Counted from the first letter of the stretch, positions 1-8,486 are shown. The stretch: DNA of 38,735 nt from CAZOOK01 sp964581385 (GCA_964581385.1 CAZOOK010000046.1:1-38735); one strand, 5' to 3'. The notes: generated from the sequence alone by a model not told the origin. Numbers and translations: made by a program.

Positions 1-1
1 A

Positions 2-175
2 GGCGTCACGCGTGACATGGCCATTGCGGCCCTCGACAACAACAACGGACACATCATGGACGCAAGGTTTGAGTTGACATCTACACTCCCTCTGCGTGCT
101 CGAACCCCGGTCCCGGCACTGGTCCCGGTCCCGGTCCCGGTCCCGGTCCCGGTCCGGGTCGAGCCTGCGGACTAA
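2..175 (+). CDS. C-terminal end of a protein with a UBA-like segment (partial at left edge)
   Basis: The frame is open from the window edge to a TAA at 173-175; an internal ATG lies at 17. The readable part begins V-T-R-D-M-A-I-A-A-L-D-N-N-N-G-H-I-M-D-A. This resembles the UBA helix at the C-terminus of nascent-polypeptide-associated complex alpha subunits (S-R-x-x-A-x-x-A-L-x-x-N-x-G-D-I-x-x-A). It ends in a Val-Pro repeat coded by the CCGGTC repeat. The end overlaps the convergent membrane-protein gene. If real, the protein could bind ubiquitin or act as a NAC-like chaperone. The match is from memory of the motif and covers only about 25 residues, so the family call is tentative. Confidence 0.45.
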   Translation, partial: GVTRDMAIAALDNNNGHIMDARFELTSTLPLRARTPVPALVPVPVPVPVPVRVEPAD

Positions 176-1127
176 TCTCCGACGCCCACTGCGCCTCGTC
201 GCGGATGCGCGCAAAGTAGTACACGACCACGACGCGCATGTTGTTGTGCGCGTACCACCACCACGGGCTTCGGCGGAGCAAGACGACGTTGCGCGCGATG
301 GTCGTAAACGCAACAGCAAACGCCGCTCGCCGCGCGCGCGTGTTGACGCGCAGATCGTCGACGAGCGCGTCGTCTTTGTCGTCGTCGTCGTCAAGATCGA
401 GGTCAAGTGCGTGGTCGAGCGCGGCGACCGCGGCCGGAGTCGTGATCCCGAGCTCGTCGAGCATCGACCGCGACCAGCCAAGCAGAAACGTGCACACGAC
501 GACGGGGTTCGTGGCGAGGATCATCGCGCCCGTGACGCGATCGGCGCGGTCGGGGCGCGCGATGAGGTAAAGAGCCGCGAAATGGATCGACGCGCACACG
601 ACGAACCACTGTTTGGCCGCGCGCCACGAAAGGCGGCCGACCATGCGCTGAACGAAAATCGTCGCGACGAACCCGACGAAAAACGTGAATCGAGGGCTGA
701 TCCCAGCGCGGTCGAACTCGGCCGTCACCGTCCACGCGAGCGTGCTCGCGACGACGACGTCGTGCACGAACCCGATCAACGACTCGATCGTTCGAAACAC
801 GTACAAGTAGCGAAGCACGCGCAGAGGGAACACCGCGAACTCGAGCACCCACGACGGACAGCACAGCGCGAACATCACAGCCTTGAGCAGAAACGCGCCG
901 TCGTGCGCGTACGGCACGGCCGTAAACGGCCGCGCAAACCCGAACCCGCCACCCGGAATCACGTTTGCAAACGTGCGCCGCAACGCTTGCAGAACAGACG
1001 GGCGCGCCGAGTTTGCACACAGCGTGAGCGTCGGTTCGCGCGACAGCGCCGCGACGGCCGCGAACTTGCGCAGCAACGCGCGCGCGCTCTTGCTCGCATT
1101 CGCGCTCGCGCTCGCGCTCGCGCTCAT
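81..1127 (-). CDS. Multi-pass membrane protein, unknown function
   Basis: 348 residues. I chose the ATG at 1127 (M-S-A-S-A-S-A-S) because a GTCACAAC element sits directly before it; the frame extends a further 16 codons upstream. The N-terminus is Ser-Ala rich. Hydrophobic segments lie near residues 79-110, 116-133, 147-163, 172-190, 199-218 and 270-288, so five or six membrane passes are likely. An acidic Asp-rich loop lies near 243-257. The C-terminus is a (Pro-Gly)n tail from the CCGGTC repeat. I recognise no family. It probably resides in a virion or host membrane. The end overlaps the UBA-like gene on the other strand. Confidence 0.75.
   Translation of the reverse strand: MSASASASANASKSARALLRKFAAVAALSREPTLTLCANSARPSVLQALRRTFANVIPGGGFGFARPFTAVPYAHDGAFLLKAVMFALCCPSWVLEFAVFPLRVLRYLYVFRTIESLIGFVHDVVVASTLAWTVTAEFDRAGISPRFTFFVGFVATIFVQRMVGRLSWRAAKQWFVVCASIHFAALYLIARPDRADRVTGAMILATNPVVVCTFLLGWSRSMLDELGITTPAAVAALDHALDLDLDDDDDKDDALVDDLRVNTRARRAAFAVAFTTIARNVVLLRRSPWWWYAHNNMRVVVVYYFARIRDEAQWASEISPQARPGPGPGPGPGPGPVPGPGFEHAEGV
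106..160. repeat. CCGGTC hexamer repeat shared by two convergent genes
   Basis: About eight units of CCGGTC, slightly interrupted, lie where two genes overlap tail to tail. On the + strand they encode a (Val-Pro)n tail; on the - strand they encode the (Pro-Gly)n C-terminus of the membrane protein. Hexamer length keeps both frames open whatever the copy number. Confidence 0.85.
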
Positions 1128-1225
1128 GTTGTGACCAGTCTGTTTGAAAGTGATGACTCCATTCTCACACCACATTCACGTGCTCGACTCGCGTCTTTCG
1201 TCTCGTCTCGTCTTGTCTCGTCCCG

Positions 1226-2185
1226 ATGCCGGCCAGTCAGCCGAACCTTCCTGGGTCCAACACGACCGAGATCGACGGCGCGGATGTGTTCGAGGTGCTC
1301 GTGCTCGAGCACGACGACGTCTCGGCCAACGACGACGTCGTCGACCGCGCGCAACGCGCGCTCTGGGCGCTGAGCGAGCTCGGTCTGCTCTCGCACGACG
1401 CGACGCAGCGCGAGCTTTTGCTTGGGCGCGTCACGAGCGTCGTCGAGAGCGCGCTCGCGCGCCCGTACAACATCGGTCGTGTGCGCAAGATTTACGCGTC
1501 GCCCGACGAGGCGGCGAACGAGTCACGTGCGCTCGAGGTCTTGCTCGACACGGCTGTCGGGCGCGTGAGCGGGACGGTCAACTTGCGCGCCGCGATGCAC
1601 GTCGTGATGAACATCGGCATCATCATGTGGAGGCAGTACGGCGCGCACGAGGTGTTTGCGGCGATGGCTCACGTCGCGCGGTGCGTCGCGATCGGCGAGA
1701 TTTGCAACGAAGACGCGACGTTCAACAAAATCGCCAAGCTCATGTGCCGCCTCGAAGGCATCTTCGAGACCGTCTCGCTCGCGTGCTCGGTGTTTGATTT
1801 TCCTATCGGGCACGTCGAGGACTCCATCACGAACGCGCACGCGTGCTGCAGCGAGACGCCCGCCGAGTTCTTGACGACGATGTCGAAGAACATGCGCGCC
1901 GTCCTCAACCTCGACGTCGTCAAGAACAGGACCGACATTGACGCGATCCGCCACGCGGCGAGGTGGTTCGTCATCGCGTCGAGGCTCGCACAACCGACCA
2001 CCAACGCGCTGCTGAAGATCAGCAACGACATGGGCGAGTCGACCGAGACGCACGAGGCCGCGGCGCTCGACCAAATCCGCGACGCCGTCGCATCGACTGC
2101 AGCGCACGCCAACGCGAACGCCAACGCGAACGCCAACGCGAACGCCAACGCGAACGCCAACGCGAACGCCAACGCCGCTCCGTGA
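1226..2185 (+). CDS. Unknown helical protein with Asn-Ala repeat tail
   Basis: 319 residues starting M-P-A-S-Q-P-N. A pyrimidine-rich run of CTCGTCT units stands just upstream of the start. The body is predicted helical and rich in Ala, Val and Arg, with scattered cysteines and no catalytic motif I can name. It ends in a long (Asn-Ala)n tail coded by a 12-base repeat. It lies head to head with the membrane-protein gene (98 bases between starts) and in the same direction as the polymerase. Its general character resembles the helical proteins near 15.4 and 18.3 kb, but I could not align them convincingly. Confidence 0.75.
   Translation: MPASQPNLPGSNTTEIDGADVFEVLVLEHDDVSANDDVVDRAQRALWALSELGLLSHDATQRELLLGRVTSVVESALARPYNIGRVRKIYASPDEAANESRALEVLLDTAVGRVSGTVNLRAAMHVVMNIGIIMWRQYGAHEVFAAMAHVARCVAIGEICNEDATFNKIAKLMCRLEGIFETVSLACSVFDFPIGHVEDSITNAHACCSETPAEFLTTMSKNMRAVLNLDVVKNRTDIDAIRHAARWFVIASRLAQPTTNALLKISNDMGESTETHEAAALDQIRDAVASTAAHANANANANANANANANANANANAAP
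2107..2175 (+). repeat. AACGCGAACGCC coding minisatellite
   Basis: Between five and six copies of the 12-mer AACGCGAACGCC encode alternating Asn and Ala at the C-terminus of the gene ending at 2185. Unit length is a multiple of three, so slippage would change tail length without a frameshift. Confidence 0.9.
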
Positions 2186-2339
2186 AACGTGTGCGCGAAG
2201 CGTGAAGCGTGTGTGCGTGAAGCGAGTGACGCGAGCGAGCGAGACTGGTCCGAGCCGAGCCGAGTCGAGTCGTTATCCACGTCCAGACCGGCACACCTCA
2301 AAACGGGTGGACAAGAGAGAGCGAGCCAGCGCGAGCGCG

Positions 2340-5300
2340 ATGGACGTGTGTGTGTCGGATGTGTACCCGTTGTGGGACGCGGCCAAGGGTCGGACGGAAA
2401 CGGTCGTGTACGGCCGCGACGTTCTCGGGCGCTCGGCCGCGGTGCGTCTCGCCAACGTCCCGAGCACCGTGCTCATGCAAATCACGTGGCACGCGTCGCA
2501 CGACGAAGTGAGCGAGTGGCGCTCGATGCTCGACTCGGCGCTGCGCCGCTGGGCGTGCGACGAGCGAGAGTGCGATCGAACAAAGTGCACGTGCGACGCG
2601 GCCGTCGCGAGCGAGAAACCAGGCATGGTGTTCCAGGCCGCGCCGTGCCGCCGCGACATGGCGCAGACGTTTGTGAACCGGCGCCGCGAGCTCGTCACGG
2701 GCGCGCGCCTCGTCTTGCGCCGACCGTTTAAGGGGTACACGCCGAAACCGCTCCCGTTCGTCGAGTTCTCGCTCGCCGAGGCGTTCCTCGGCGGACCGGC
2801 GCGGCGTTTCATCTACAAGAACTTGTTGCCGAAACTCGGTCTCGACGCGACGTGCGAGGTCTTTGAGAGCAAGGACGACTCGCTCGTCAACCTCGTCGAC
2901 GCGTCGTCAGAGGCGTACTTTGAGCGCCACGGCCGAGCGGGTGGGATCCGCGGCTTTTCGTGGATCAGAGTCCCCGAACAATCCGCCGTTGACGTACAAC
3001 AACAAAAGACGCGGTGCGCGCTCGAGTTCGCGTGCGAGTTTCGCGAAATCGACTACGTCGACGAAGCGCGCGTCGTGCCCCTCCACGTGTCGTCGATCGA
3101 CATCGAGACCTTCGTCACGCTCACGCGCATGTCGGCGTGGCTCGAAGACGATTCTGGGACCGGGCGCGAACGCGAGTTCTTTGCGCGGTTCGGGCGCCTC
3201 TCGCGTCCTGAGCTGCGCGATCCCGACAACGGCGACGCCATTTTGTCGGTCGCCATTTGCACGATGTGGCACAACGGCCCTGCGAACGTCGACACGCAAC
3301 AACGACGCGTCGGGTTCATCTGGGGCCCGAACGGCGCGCGCACCGCCCCCGCGCCGCAAGGACCCGAGTACTACGAGACGGTCGAGTGCGCCGACGAGCG
3401 CGACATGCTCGTCAAGTTTTTCGCGTTTCTGCGCGACCACGCCGACGCCGACATCTTGCTCGGGTACAACAGCGACACGTTCGACTGGCCGTACTTGTTC
3501 GGGCGCGCGTACTTGCACGGCGTCGAGCCCGACTTTTCGCGCGTGCCGGGCGCGCCGTGCTTCTCGTGGGCCGCCGAGCGCAACTCGGCGGCTCGAGGCG
3601 ACTACGACGTCTATTACTACTCGATCCCCGGAACCGTCGCGGTCGACGCGCTCAACATCGTGCGCAACCTCAAGCGCGACTTGCGGTCGTACACACTCAA
3701 CTCCGTCGCGAAAAAATTTCTCGGCGACCAAAAGAAGGACATGCCGTACACTCAGATCGTGCCGAAGCACCAAGGAACGCCAGACGATCGGCGAGAGCTC
3801 TTGTCGTACAACGTCCACGACACCGTTCTTCCTCCCGCGGCGCTCACGAGCATCAAGGCGTGGGACGCCATCACCGCCGAAGCGTTTGTGTTTTGCTGTC
3901 CTCTGCGTCTGTGCCTGACGACGGGGCAGCAAGCGCGCAACTTGCGCATGGCGCGACGCAAGGCCATCGCGCGCGGCATCGTCATCGCCAAGCACCGCAC
4001 CGTTCAAGTCGAGGTGCGCAAGCGCGCGAAAATCAAGCTCGAAGGCTCGGCCGCGTCGCGCCGGGCCGCCGCGACGTCGCACAAGCTCGAGTCGTTCTGC
4101 GCCGGTCCGCCCCCGCTCGTTCAGTCCGATTCGACCCAAGCACTGTCGCCCGACGAGAGCGACAGCGACAGCGACGACGACGAAGAAGAGCGCGGCGCGT
4201 GGGACGCGATGCGGTCGACGGTCGAGGTCGACCCCGACGCCGAGAACGACGCCCTCGTCGCAGCCGCGCGCGCTCAGGCCGCGCGCCAAGCGAGCGAGAA
4301 CGCTCCGACCAAAAAAGGCGTGTTTGTGTCGCGCCCTGTGGTGCCGGTGTTCGTCGCGCGGTTCGGGCCGGTGCCCGAGTTCGTGTACGAGGGCGACGAC
4401 TCGTTCCAGGGCGCGTACGTTCGCGTTCCGAAACCAGGGCTGTACAGCGACCCCGTCGTGTGCGCGGACTTCTCGTCGTTGTACCCGAGCAAGATGATCG
4501 CCGACAACGTGAGCCCCGACATGTGGATCGGAACTGCGGCGGAGGTGGCGAAGTTCGGGCTCGTGCTCGAGCGCGACACCACACCCGCCGAGAGCGGAGG
4601 GTACCTCGTGCGCGCGCGCGTGTGCGTCGGCATTTTGACCGAGATGCTCCAAGACTTGTTGAAGGAGCGCAAGAAGGTTCAGGCCGAGATGGAGGCGTGC
4701 AAGTACTCCGACCCGGCCAAGTACGCGATGCTCGACCAGCTGCAAAAGAACATCAAGATCGCGGCCAACGCAATGTACGGCGCGCTCGGAGCCGCGACGT
4801 CGTGGGCGTGCTTCCGCCCTGGTGCCGAAACCGTCACCGCGGGCGGGCGCCGCGCCATCACCAAGGTCGCCGAGTACGTCGAACAGCACTACCCTCGCTA
4901 CGAAGTCGTGTACGGCGACACCGACTCGATCATGGTGCGCGTTCCGATTGTTGAGGGCATGCCCGTTCACGTCGCGGCAGGGAGCGTCGAGGAGATGGCG
5001 CGCGCGCAGTTCGGCATGGACGCTCTGCGCGAGATGGTCGACCGCGTCAACAAGGCCGATTTGTACCCGTCGCCGATGTCGATCGCCGCCGAGTGCGTGT
5101 ACATGAAGTACTTGATCGGGCTCAAAAAGAAGATGTACGCGGCGCTCAAGTGGGAGGCCGACAAAAAAGGGCGCGTCGTCGTCAAGTACTCGAAGGCGAC
5201 GACTGCGAACGTGCGCAAGGCCATCAAGGCCGCGTGCGCGCGCGTGCTCGGCGAGGACGTGAAACCAGTCCAAGACGAGCCACAAGAGCTGTGCGTGACG

Positions 5301-6176
5301 TACGCGGGCGACACCACAACGCGCGATTTGCTCAACGCGCCGGGCGTGTTGCCGCCCGGATGCGACGCGAGCGTCGTCGACGGCCAAGGCGATGGAGACG
5401 GAAAAAAAGTTCGAGTGGGGTACTCGTTGGTGTCGGCGACGTCGCGTCGCGACGAGCTCGGTCTCGAGCGCGTCGCGCCGTACGTGATGGTCAAGGGGCT
5501 TCAGAACGTGCGGCGCGAGGTTCCGATCGTGACGCAGAACGCGATGAACGAGATCATCGAGAGCGTCCTTGCGCGCGGCGGCGACGTCGCTGTTGCGATC
5601 GCGTGCGCGAAGGAGCACTTGCAGCACTTGCTCGACGGGACGACTCCGTTCGAGCACTTTGAGATGAGCCAGTCGCTCGGGCGCAGGCTCGCAACGTACG
5701 CGCGCGGGATGCTCCCTCACGTTGAGGTGGCGTTTCGGTGGATGGCGAAAGACCCGGCCAAGGCGCCGCGTGAGGGCGACCGCGTGCCGTACTACTTCGC
5801 GTGGATGCCCCCTCCGCCGATGGGCCGAGGCGGCGTGCGCGTGGCGAACAAACGCAAGATGTGGGAGTACGCTCGCGCGCCCGACGAGATGCTCGAGACG
5901 GGAAAGGGCGGTCTCGAGCCGCTCGGGCGCGAGGTGTACGTCGAGCGCAAGTTCGAGAAACCGGTGACGAACTTGTTGAAGATGCTAGGCGCGACGCCAG
6001 AGCAAATCGAGGAGGTGTTCGACCTCGACCTGTACGACTACGTGCGGATCACGGGCCGGCGCACGGTCAAACGCAACAACGTCGAGACGGTCGAGTACAC
6101 GACGAAACGAACGAAGCAGCACAACTTGCTCGAGATGTGGGGGCCGAAGAAAGCGGAGGCGAACGTTGTTGTGTAA
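2340..6176 (+). CDS. polB: Family-B DNA-directed DNA polymerase
   Basis: 1278 residues; replicates the viral genome. Exonuclease motifs: Exo I D-I-E near 254, Exo II around N-S-D-T-F-D near 371-381, Exo III Y-N-V-H-D at 490-494. Polymerase motifs: A, D-F-S-S-L-Y-P-S from 710; B, K-N-I-K-I-A-A-N-A-M-Y-G from 803; C, Y-G-D-T-D-S from 858. Downstream are K-K-K-M-Y-A-A-L-K and a K-G-L-x-x-V-R-R element as in delta-type enzymes. All catalytic aspartates are present, so it should polymerise and proofread. Two oddities: a low-complexity, acidic insert near 560-650 between exonuclease and palm, and no C-terminal zinc/iron-sulfur cysteines. The extreme C-terminus holds Q-H-N-L-L-E-M-W, which resembles a sliding-clamp-binding peptide. 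The ATG at 2340 was preferred; the frame is open 46 codons upstream but reads as non-conserved Arg/Ser-rich sequence. Confidence 0.97.
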   Translation: MDVCVSDVYPLWDAAKGRTETVVYGRDVLGRSAAVRLANVPSTVLMQITWHASHDEVSEWRSMLDSALRRWACDERECDRTKCTCDAAVASEKPGMVFQAAPCRRDMAQTFVNRRRELVTGARLVLRRPFKGYTPKPLPFVEFSLAEAFLGGPARRFIYKNLLPKLGLDATCEVFESKDDSLVNLVDASSEAYFERHGRAGGIRGFSWIRVPEQSAVDVQQQKTRCALEFACEFREIDYVDEARVVPLHVSSIDIETFVTLTRMSAWLEDDSGTGREREFFARFGRLSRPELRDPDNGDAILSVAICTMWHNGPANVDTQQRRVGFIWGPNGARTAPAPQGPEYYETVECADERDMLVKFFAFLRDHADADILLGYNSDTFDWPYLFGRAYLHGVEPDFSRVPGAPCFSWAAERNSAARGDYDVYYYSIPGTVAVDALNIVRNLKRDLRSYTLNSVAKKFLGDQKKDMPYTQIVPKHQGTPDDRRELLSYNVHDTVLPPAALTSIKAWDAITAEAFVFCCPLRLCLTTGQQARNLRMARRKAIARGIVIAKHRTVQVEVRKRAKIKLEGSAASRRAAATSHKLESFCAGPPPLVQSDSTQALSPDESDSDSDDDEEERGAWDAMRSTVEVDPDAENDALVAAARAQAARQASENAPTKKGVFVSRPVVPVFVARFGPVPEFVYEGDDSFQGAYVRVPKPGLYSDPVVCADFSSLYPSKMIADNVSPDMWIGTAAEVAKFGLVLERDTTPAESGGYLVRARVCVGILTEMLQDLLKERKKVQAEMEACKYSDPAKYAMLDQLQKNIKIAANAMYGALGAATSWACFRPGAETVTAGGRRAITKVAEYVEQHYPRYEVVYGDTDSIMVRVPIVEGMPVHVAAGSVEEMARAQFGMDALREMVDRVNKADLYPSPMSIAAECVYMKYLIGLKKKMYAALKWEADKKGRVVVKYSKATTANVRKAIKAACARVLGEDVKPVQDEPQELCVTYAGDTTTRDLLNAPGVLPPGCDASVVDGQGDGDGKKVRVGYSLVSATSRRDELGLERVAPYVMVKGLQNVRREVPIVTQNAMNEIIESVLARGGDVAVAIACAKEHLQHLLDGTTPFEHFEMSQSLGRRLATYARGMLPHVEVAFRWMAKDPAKAPREGDRVPYYFAWMPPPPMGRGGVRVANKRKMWEYARAPDEMLETGKGGLEPLGREVYVERKFEKPVTNLLKMLGATPEQIEEVFDLDLYDYVRITGRRTVKRNNVETVEYTTKRTKQHNLLEMWGPKKAEANVVV

Positions 6177-6183
6177 CAATCAC

Positions 6184-6190
6184 TATGAAC
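6184..6190 (+). promoter_or_regulatory. TATGAA element before WD40 gene 1
   Basis: TATGAAC lies eight bases after the polymerase stop and is followed by an A-rich stretch. The same arrangement precedes the other five WD40 genes. Its ATG may also be the start codon. Confidence 0.4.
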
Positions 6191-7276
6191 GTCTTTATGC
6201 GCCGAACAAAAACGCGTGCGGTCATGACCACGACCATCGACAAGTTCGTTTGGAGCAAAGCGGCGGACAGCTCATATTCCCATCTGGCCGTGTCGCCCGA
6301 CGGACGATGGGTTTTGTACGGCTGTGGCGACGACGTGCACATTGTTGAAGCTCGTACTGGTGTTGAGAGAGCCTCATTCACACTGCGGGACTTGCAAGTA
6401 AATTGCATCGCCGTGTCTCCTGACTCTCGAACGTTTGCGGTTGGTTCCGTTCTTGGTACTTTGTATGTTGTTGAGTTTGTCGCGAAGGATGGGACGTTGG
6501 ACGCGACATGTGCAAACCGCAAGAGGTTTGTTGAGCACGACCGCGAAATCACAGCGTTTACCTTCTCAGCGGATGGACGCTACGTCGTGAGCGCGTCTTT
6601 CGATGGGAGCATGCACGCGCGCGATCTTCGCACCGACGTTCGCAAAATCATGCCGCATGGCACATGGGTGAACGCTGTTGTTGCTGTTCCGCGGTCTTCG
6701 TTTGTTGTCACGGCTGGCGGCGACGGACGCGCTCGAATGTGGGATCTCAACGCGCCAGGCGAGAACATCGTCAACGACGTTCGCTCGTTTGGAACAGGAA
6801 TAGAAAATCAAGATGTGATGGTTGGTGCAGCTGTCTCGAGCAACGGGCGATGGCTCGCGACAGTCCAGTACAGCGTCGCCGTCGTCCGCCTGTTTTCTCT
6901 CGTGGGCAACGACTCTCGCACGATACACATGCGAAATGGGCGCTATGCGTTTCATGTGTCGTTTTCGGCGAACAGCAAAATGATTGCGGTCGCCACATCA
7001 GGCGGATGCGACGTGTGGGCCATTGATGACGGTGTCGTCATGATGTACCATTTGCAAAACGATGCCGATCGGCGATATCGGTACGTCGAGTTCGTCGGGC
7101 GATCCAATCATTTGCTCGCGACGACCACAACGAAGAATGCAGCGCAGGTGTGGGACTTGCACAGCAAGTTTCGCGGCGGCGTCCTTGCGGCGCTCGGACA
7201 CCCAGGATGGGCGCGCTTTCTGCTCGACGAGGACGGCGACCACGCAATTTTGTCGACCGCCGCGAGGTTCGTGTAG
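6185..7276 (+). CDS. WD40-repeat protein 1 of tandem array
   Basis: 363 residues from the upstream ATG; an internal ATG at 6224 would give 350. Repeated S-P-D-G-R-W and V-S-P-D-S-R strands and V-W-D-L elements indicate a seven-bladed beta-propeller. The Gly-His positions are degenerate (E-H-D-R-E-I-T-A). It ends with the array signature L-A-A-L-G-H-P-G-W-A-R-F-L-L-D-E-D-G-D-H. The nearest paralog by eye is gene 4 (shared V-V-E-F-V-A and W-V-N-A-V-V-A-V-P-R-S-S). WD40 propellers are protein-binding scaffolds, often substrate receptors of ubiquitin ligases; the partner here is unknown. It starts right behind the polymerase stop, in the same direction. Confidence 0.88.
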   Translation: MNVFMRRTKTRAVMTTTIDKFVWSKAADSSYSHLAVSPDGRWVLYGCGDDVHIVEARTGVERASFTLRDLQVNCIAVSPDSRTFAVGSVLGTLYVVEFVAKDGTLDATCANRKRFVEHDREITAFTFSADGRYVVSASFDGSMHARDLRTDVRKIMPHGTWVNAVVAVPRSSFVVTAGGDGRARMWDLNAPGENIVNDVRSFGTGIENQDVMVGAAVSSNGRWLATVQYSVAVVRLFSLVGNDSRTIHMRNGRYAFHVSFSANSKMIAVATSGGCDVWAIDDGVVMMYHLQNDADRRYRYVEFVGRSNHLLATTTTKNAAQVWDLHSKFRGGVLAALGHPGWARFLLDEDGDHAILSTAARFV

Positions 7277-7294
7277 ATTGGAATCGTGTCGTCC

Positions 7295-7301
7295 TATGAA
7301 C
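7295..7301 (+). promoter_or_regulatory. TATGAA element after WD40 gene 1
   Basis: TATGAAC lies 18 bases after the gene 1 stop but is followed by the polymerase-tail relic rather than directly by a WD40 start. It looks like the original gene 1/gene 2 junction, interrupted or duplicated. Confidence 0.3.
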
Positions 7302-7314
7302 GGCACGACGCGCA

Positions 7315-7375
7315 CAGCACAACTTGCTCGAGATGTGGGGGCCGAAAAAAGCGAGTGTGTAAGAACACTATGAAC
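7315..7375 (+). repeat. Relic copy of the DNA polymerase 3' end
   Basis: Bases 7315-7353 match the polymerase gene at 6117-6155 with a single mismatch. After an in-frame 12-base deletion, the stop and following TATGAAC match again. In the polymerase frame it still reads Q-H-N-L-L-E-M-W-G-P-K-K-A-S-V-stop, with an in-frame TGA just upstream, so it cannot make polymerase. It lies between WD40 genes 1 and 2, exactly where the real tail lies relative to gene 1. It is best read as the left edge of a duplicated unit of polymerase tail, leader and WD40 gene. Confidence 0.9.
7369..7375 (+). promoter_or_regulatory. TATGAA element before WD40 gene 2
   Basis: TATGAAC overlaps the gene 2 start at 7370 and is followed by an A-run (GTAAAAAAAACG) before an internal ATG at 7403. 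The spacing matches other WD40 heads. Confidence 0.4.
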
Positions 7376-8467
7376 ACAGTGCACCGCCACGTAAAAAAAA
7401 CGATGAGCGAAGCGACGCCAACGATCATGCGCAGACCCGTGTGGGAGGAAAGGAATGATATGACGCCGTCCCCCGCCTACCTCGCAACGTTGTCCCACGC
7501 CTGCATCGCGACGTCTCCGGACGGACGATGGCTCTTGAGTACGTCGTTTTCAGCGCGAACCGTCGAAGTTTACGCAATGGTGGCAAACAAGATTGAACGT
7601 CTCGCAACGTCGCTTCCGGTTCGTGAAGAAGGAAAAATCAACATTGTCGTGTCACCTGATTCGAGGTCGTTCGCCATTGCTTGCGTTGATTTCAACGCCT
7701 ACGTGTACGGTTTCATCGACGACGATGGGCGCCTCACGTCGCTCGAACCCAAGACGTTCCGCGGCCACCTTAACTGGGTTGCGGACGTGTGTTTTTATCA
7801 TGATGGGCTGTTGCTCGCAACGGGTTCGTTTGATTGCACGGCGCGAATTTGGGACGTCGCGACACAAACACAGTTGCATGTTTTGAATGCTGGATTAGGG
7901 GTGCGCTCTGTTGCGTTCGTCCCTAATTCGCCGTGCATCGCGGCGGCGGGCGGTATTGTGTATGTGTGGAATGTGCAAAATGGCGAACTTGTTTCCGAGT
8001 TTCAATTCCAAGAAACAACGTTTGTACAGGTTGCGTGCTCGGCAAACGGCAAATGGTTGGCTTGTGGCACGTACCGCGGGCGCGTACATTTGATGTCGCT
8101 GGAAGACACGACGAAACGCACGGTGCTGTGCGACAAAAATACGTACACACGCGACCTCGTGTTTTCTCCGAACAGCAAGTTGCTTGCCGCAGCAATTGGC
8201 AGAAATGTCCTTGTGTGGTCTGTCGAGTCCAAGACGTTGCACTACGTCTTTCATATCAACACGGACTTACGGAATGTAGCGTTCGTTGGTCGTTCGAACC
8301 ACGTGTTGGCGACGTGCGAGGACGTGGTCGGAGCGCAACTGTGGGACTTGCACACGCCCTTTCGCGACGGCGTTCTCGCAGCGCTCAGACACCCAGGATG
8401 GGCGCGCTTTCTGCTCGACCAGGACGGAGACCACGCGATTGCGACGAAAGTTGCACGGTTCATGTAA
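7370..8467 (+). CDS. WD40-repeat protein 2 of tandem array
   Basis: 365 residues from 7370; an alternative ATG at 7403 gives 354. It holds a well-formed WD40 blade (G-H-L-N-W-V-A-D-V-C-F ... A-T-G-S-F-D ... I-W-D) and repeated S-P-D-G-R-W and V-S-P-D-S-R strands. It ends with L-A-A-L-R-H-P-G-W-A-R-F-L-L-D-Q-D-G-D-H. It is most like gene 5 (both share V-W at the N-terminal blade, F-A-I and N-A-Y-V, and T-F-R-G-H). Likely a scaffold or adaptor. Its leader contains the polymerase-tail relic, unlike the other members. Confidence 0.88.
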   Translation: MNTVHRHVKKTMSEATPTIMRRPVWEERNDMTPSPAYLATLSHACIATSPDGRWLLSTSFSARTVEVYAMVANKIERLATSLPVREEGKINIVVSPDSRSFAIACVDFNAYVYGFIDDDGRLTSLEPKTFRGHLNWVADVCFYHDGLLLATGSFDCTARIWDVATQTQLHVLNAGLGVRSVAFVPNSPCIAAAGGIVYVWNVQNGELVSEFQFQETTFVQVACSANGKWLACGTYRGRVHLMSLEDTTKRTVLCDKNTYTRDLVFSPNSKLLAAAIGRNVLVWSVESKTLHYVFHINTDLRNVAFVGRSNHVLATCEDVVGAQLWDLHTPFRDGVLAALRHPGWARFLLDQDGDHAIATKVARFM

Positions 8468-8479
8468 GAGAGCCAAGCG

Positions 8480-8486
8480 TATGAAT
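8480..8486 (+). promoter_or_regulatory. TATGAA element before WD40 gene 3
   Basis: TATGAAT, 12 bases after the gene 2 stop. The in-frame ATG here is the second one, at 8485. An ACAAAACAAAACAAAA run precedes the internal ATG at 8515. Confidence 0.4.

Noticed and set aside
96..1373. A + strand open frame over the membrane-protein gene
   Set aside because: Arg/His/Glu-rich antisense echo; the minus strand has clear transmembrane segments.
2907..5720. A 937-codon open frame on the minus strand across the polymerase gene
   Set aside because: It is an antisense echo of GC-rich codons; the protein is Arg/His/Val-rich without motifs, while the + strand holds every polymerase motif.
5801..6184. Upstream extension of WD40 gene 1 into the polymerase
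   Set aside because: It reads the polymerase in another frame; the WD40 similarity begins only after 6185.
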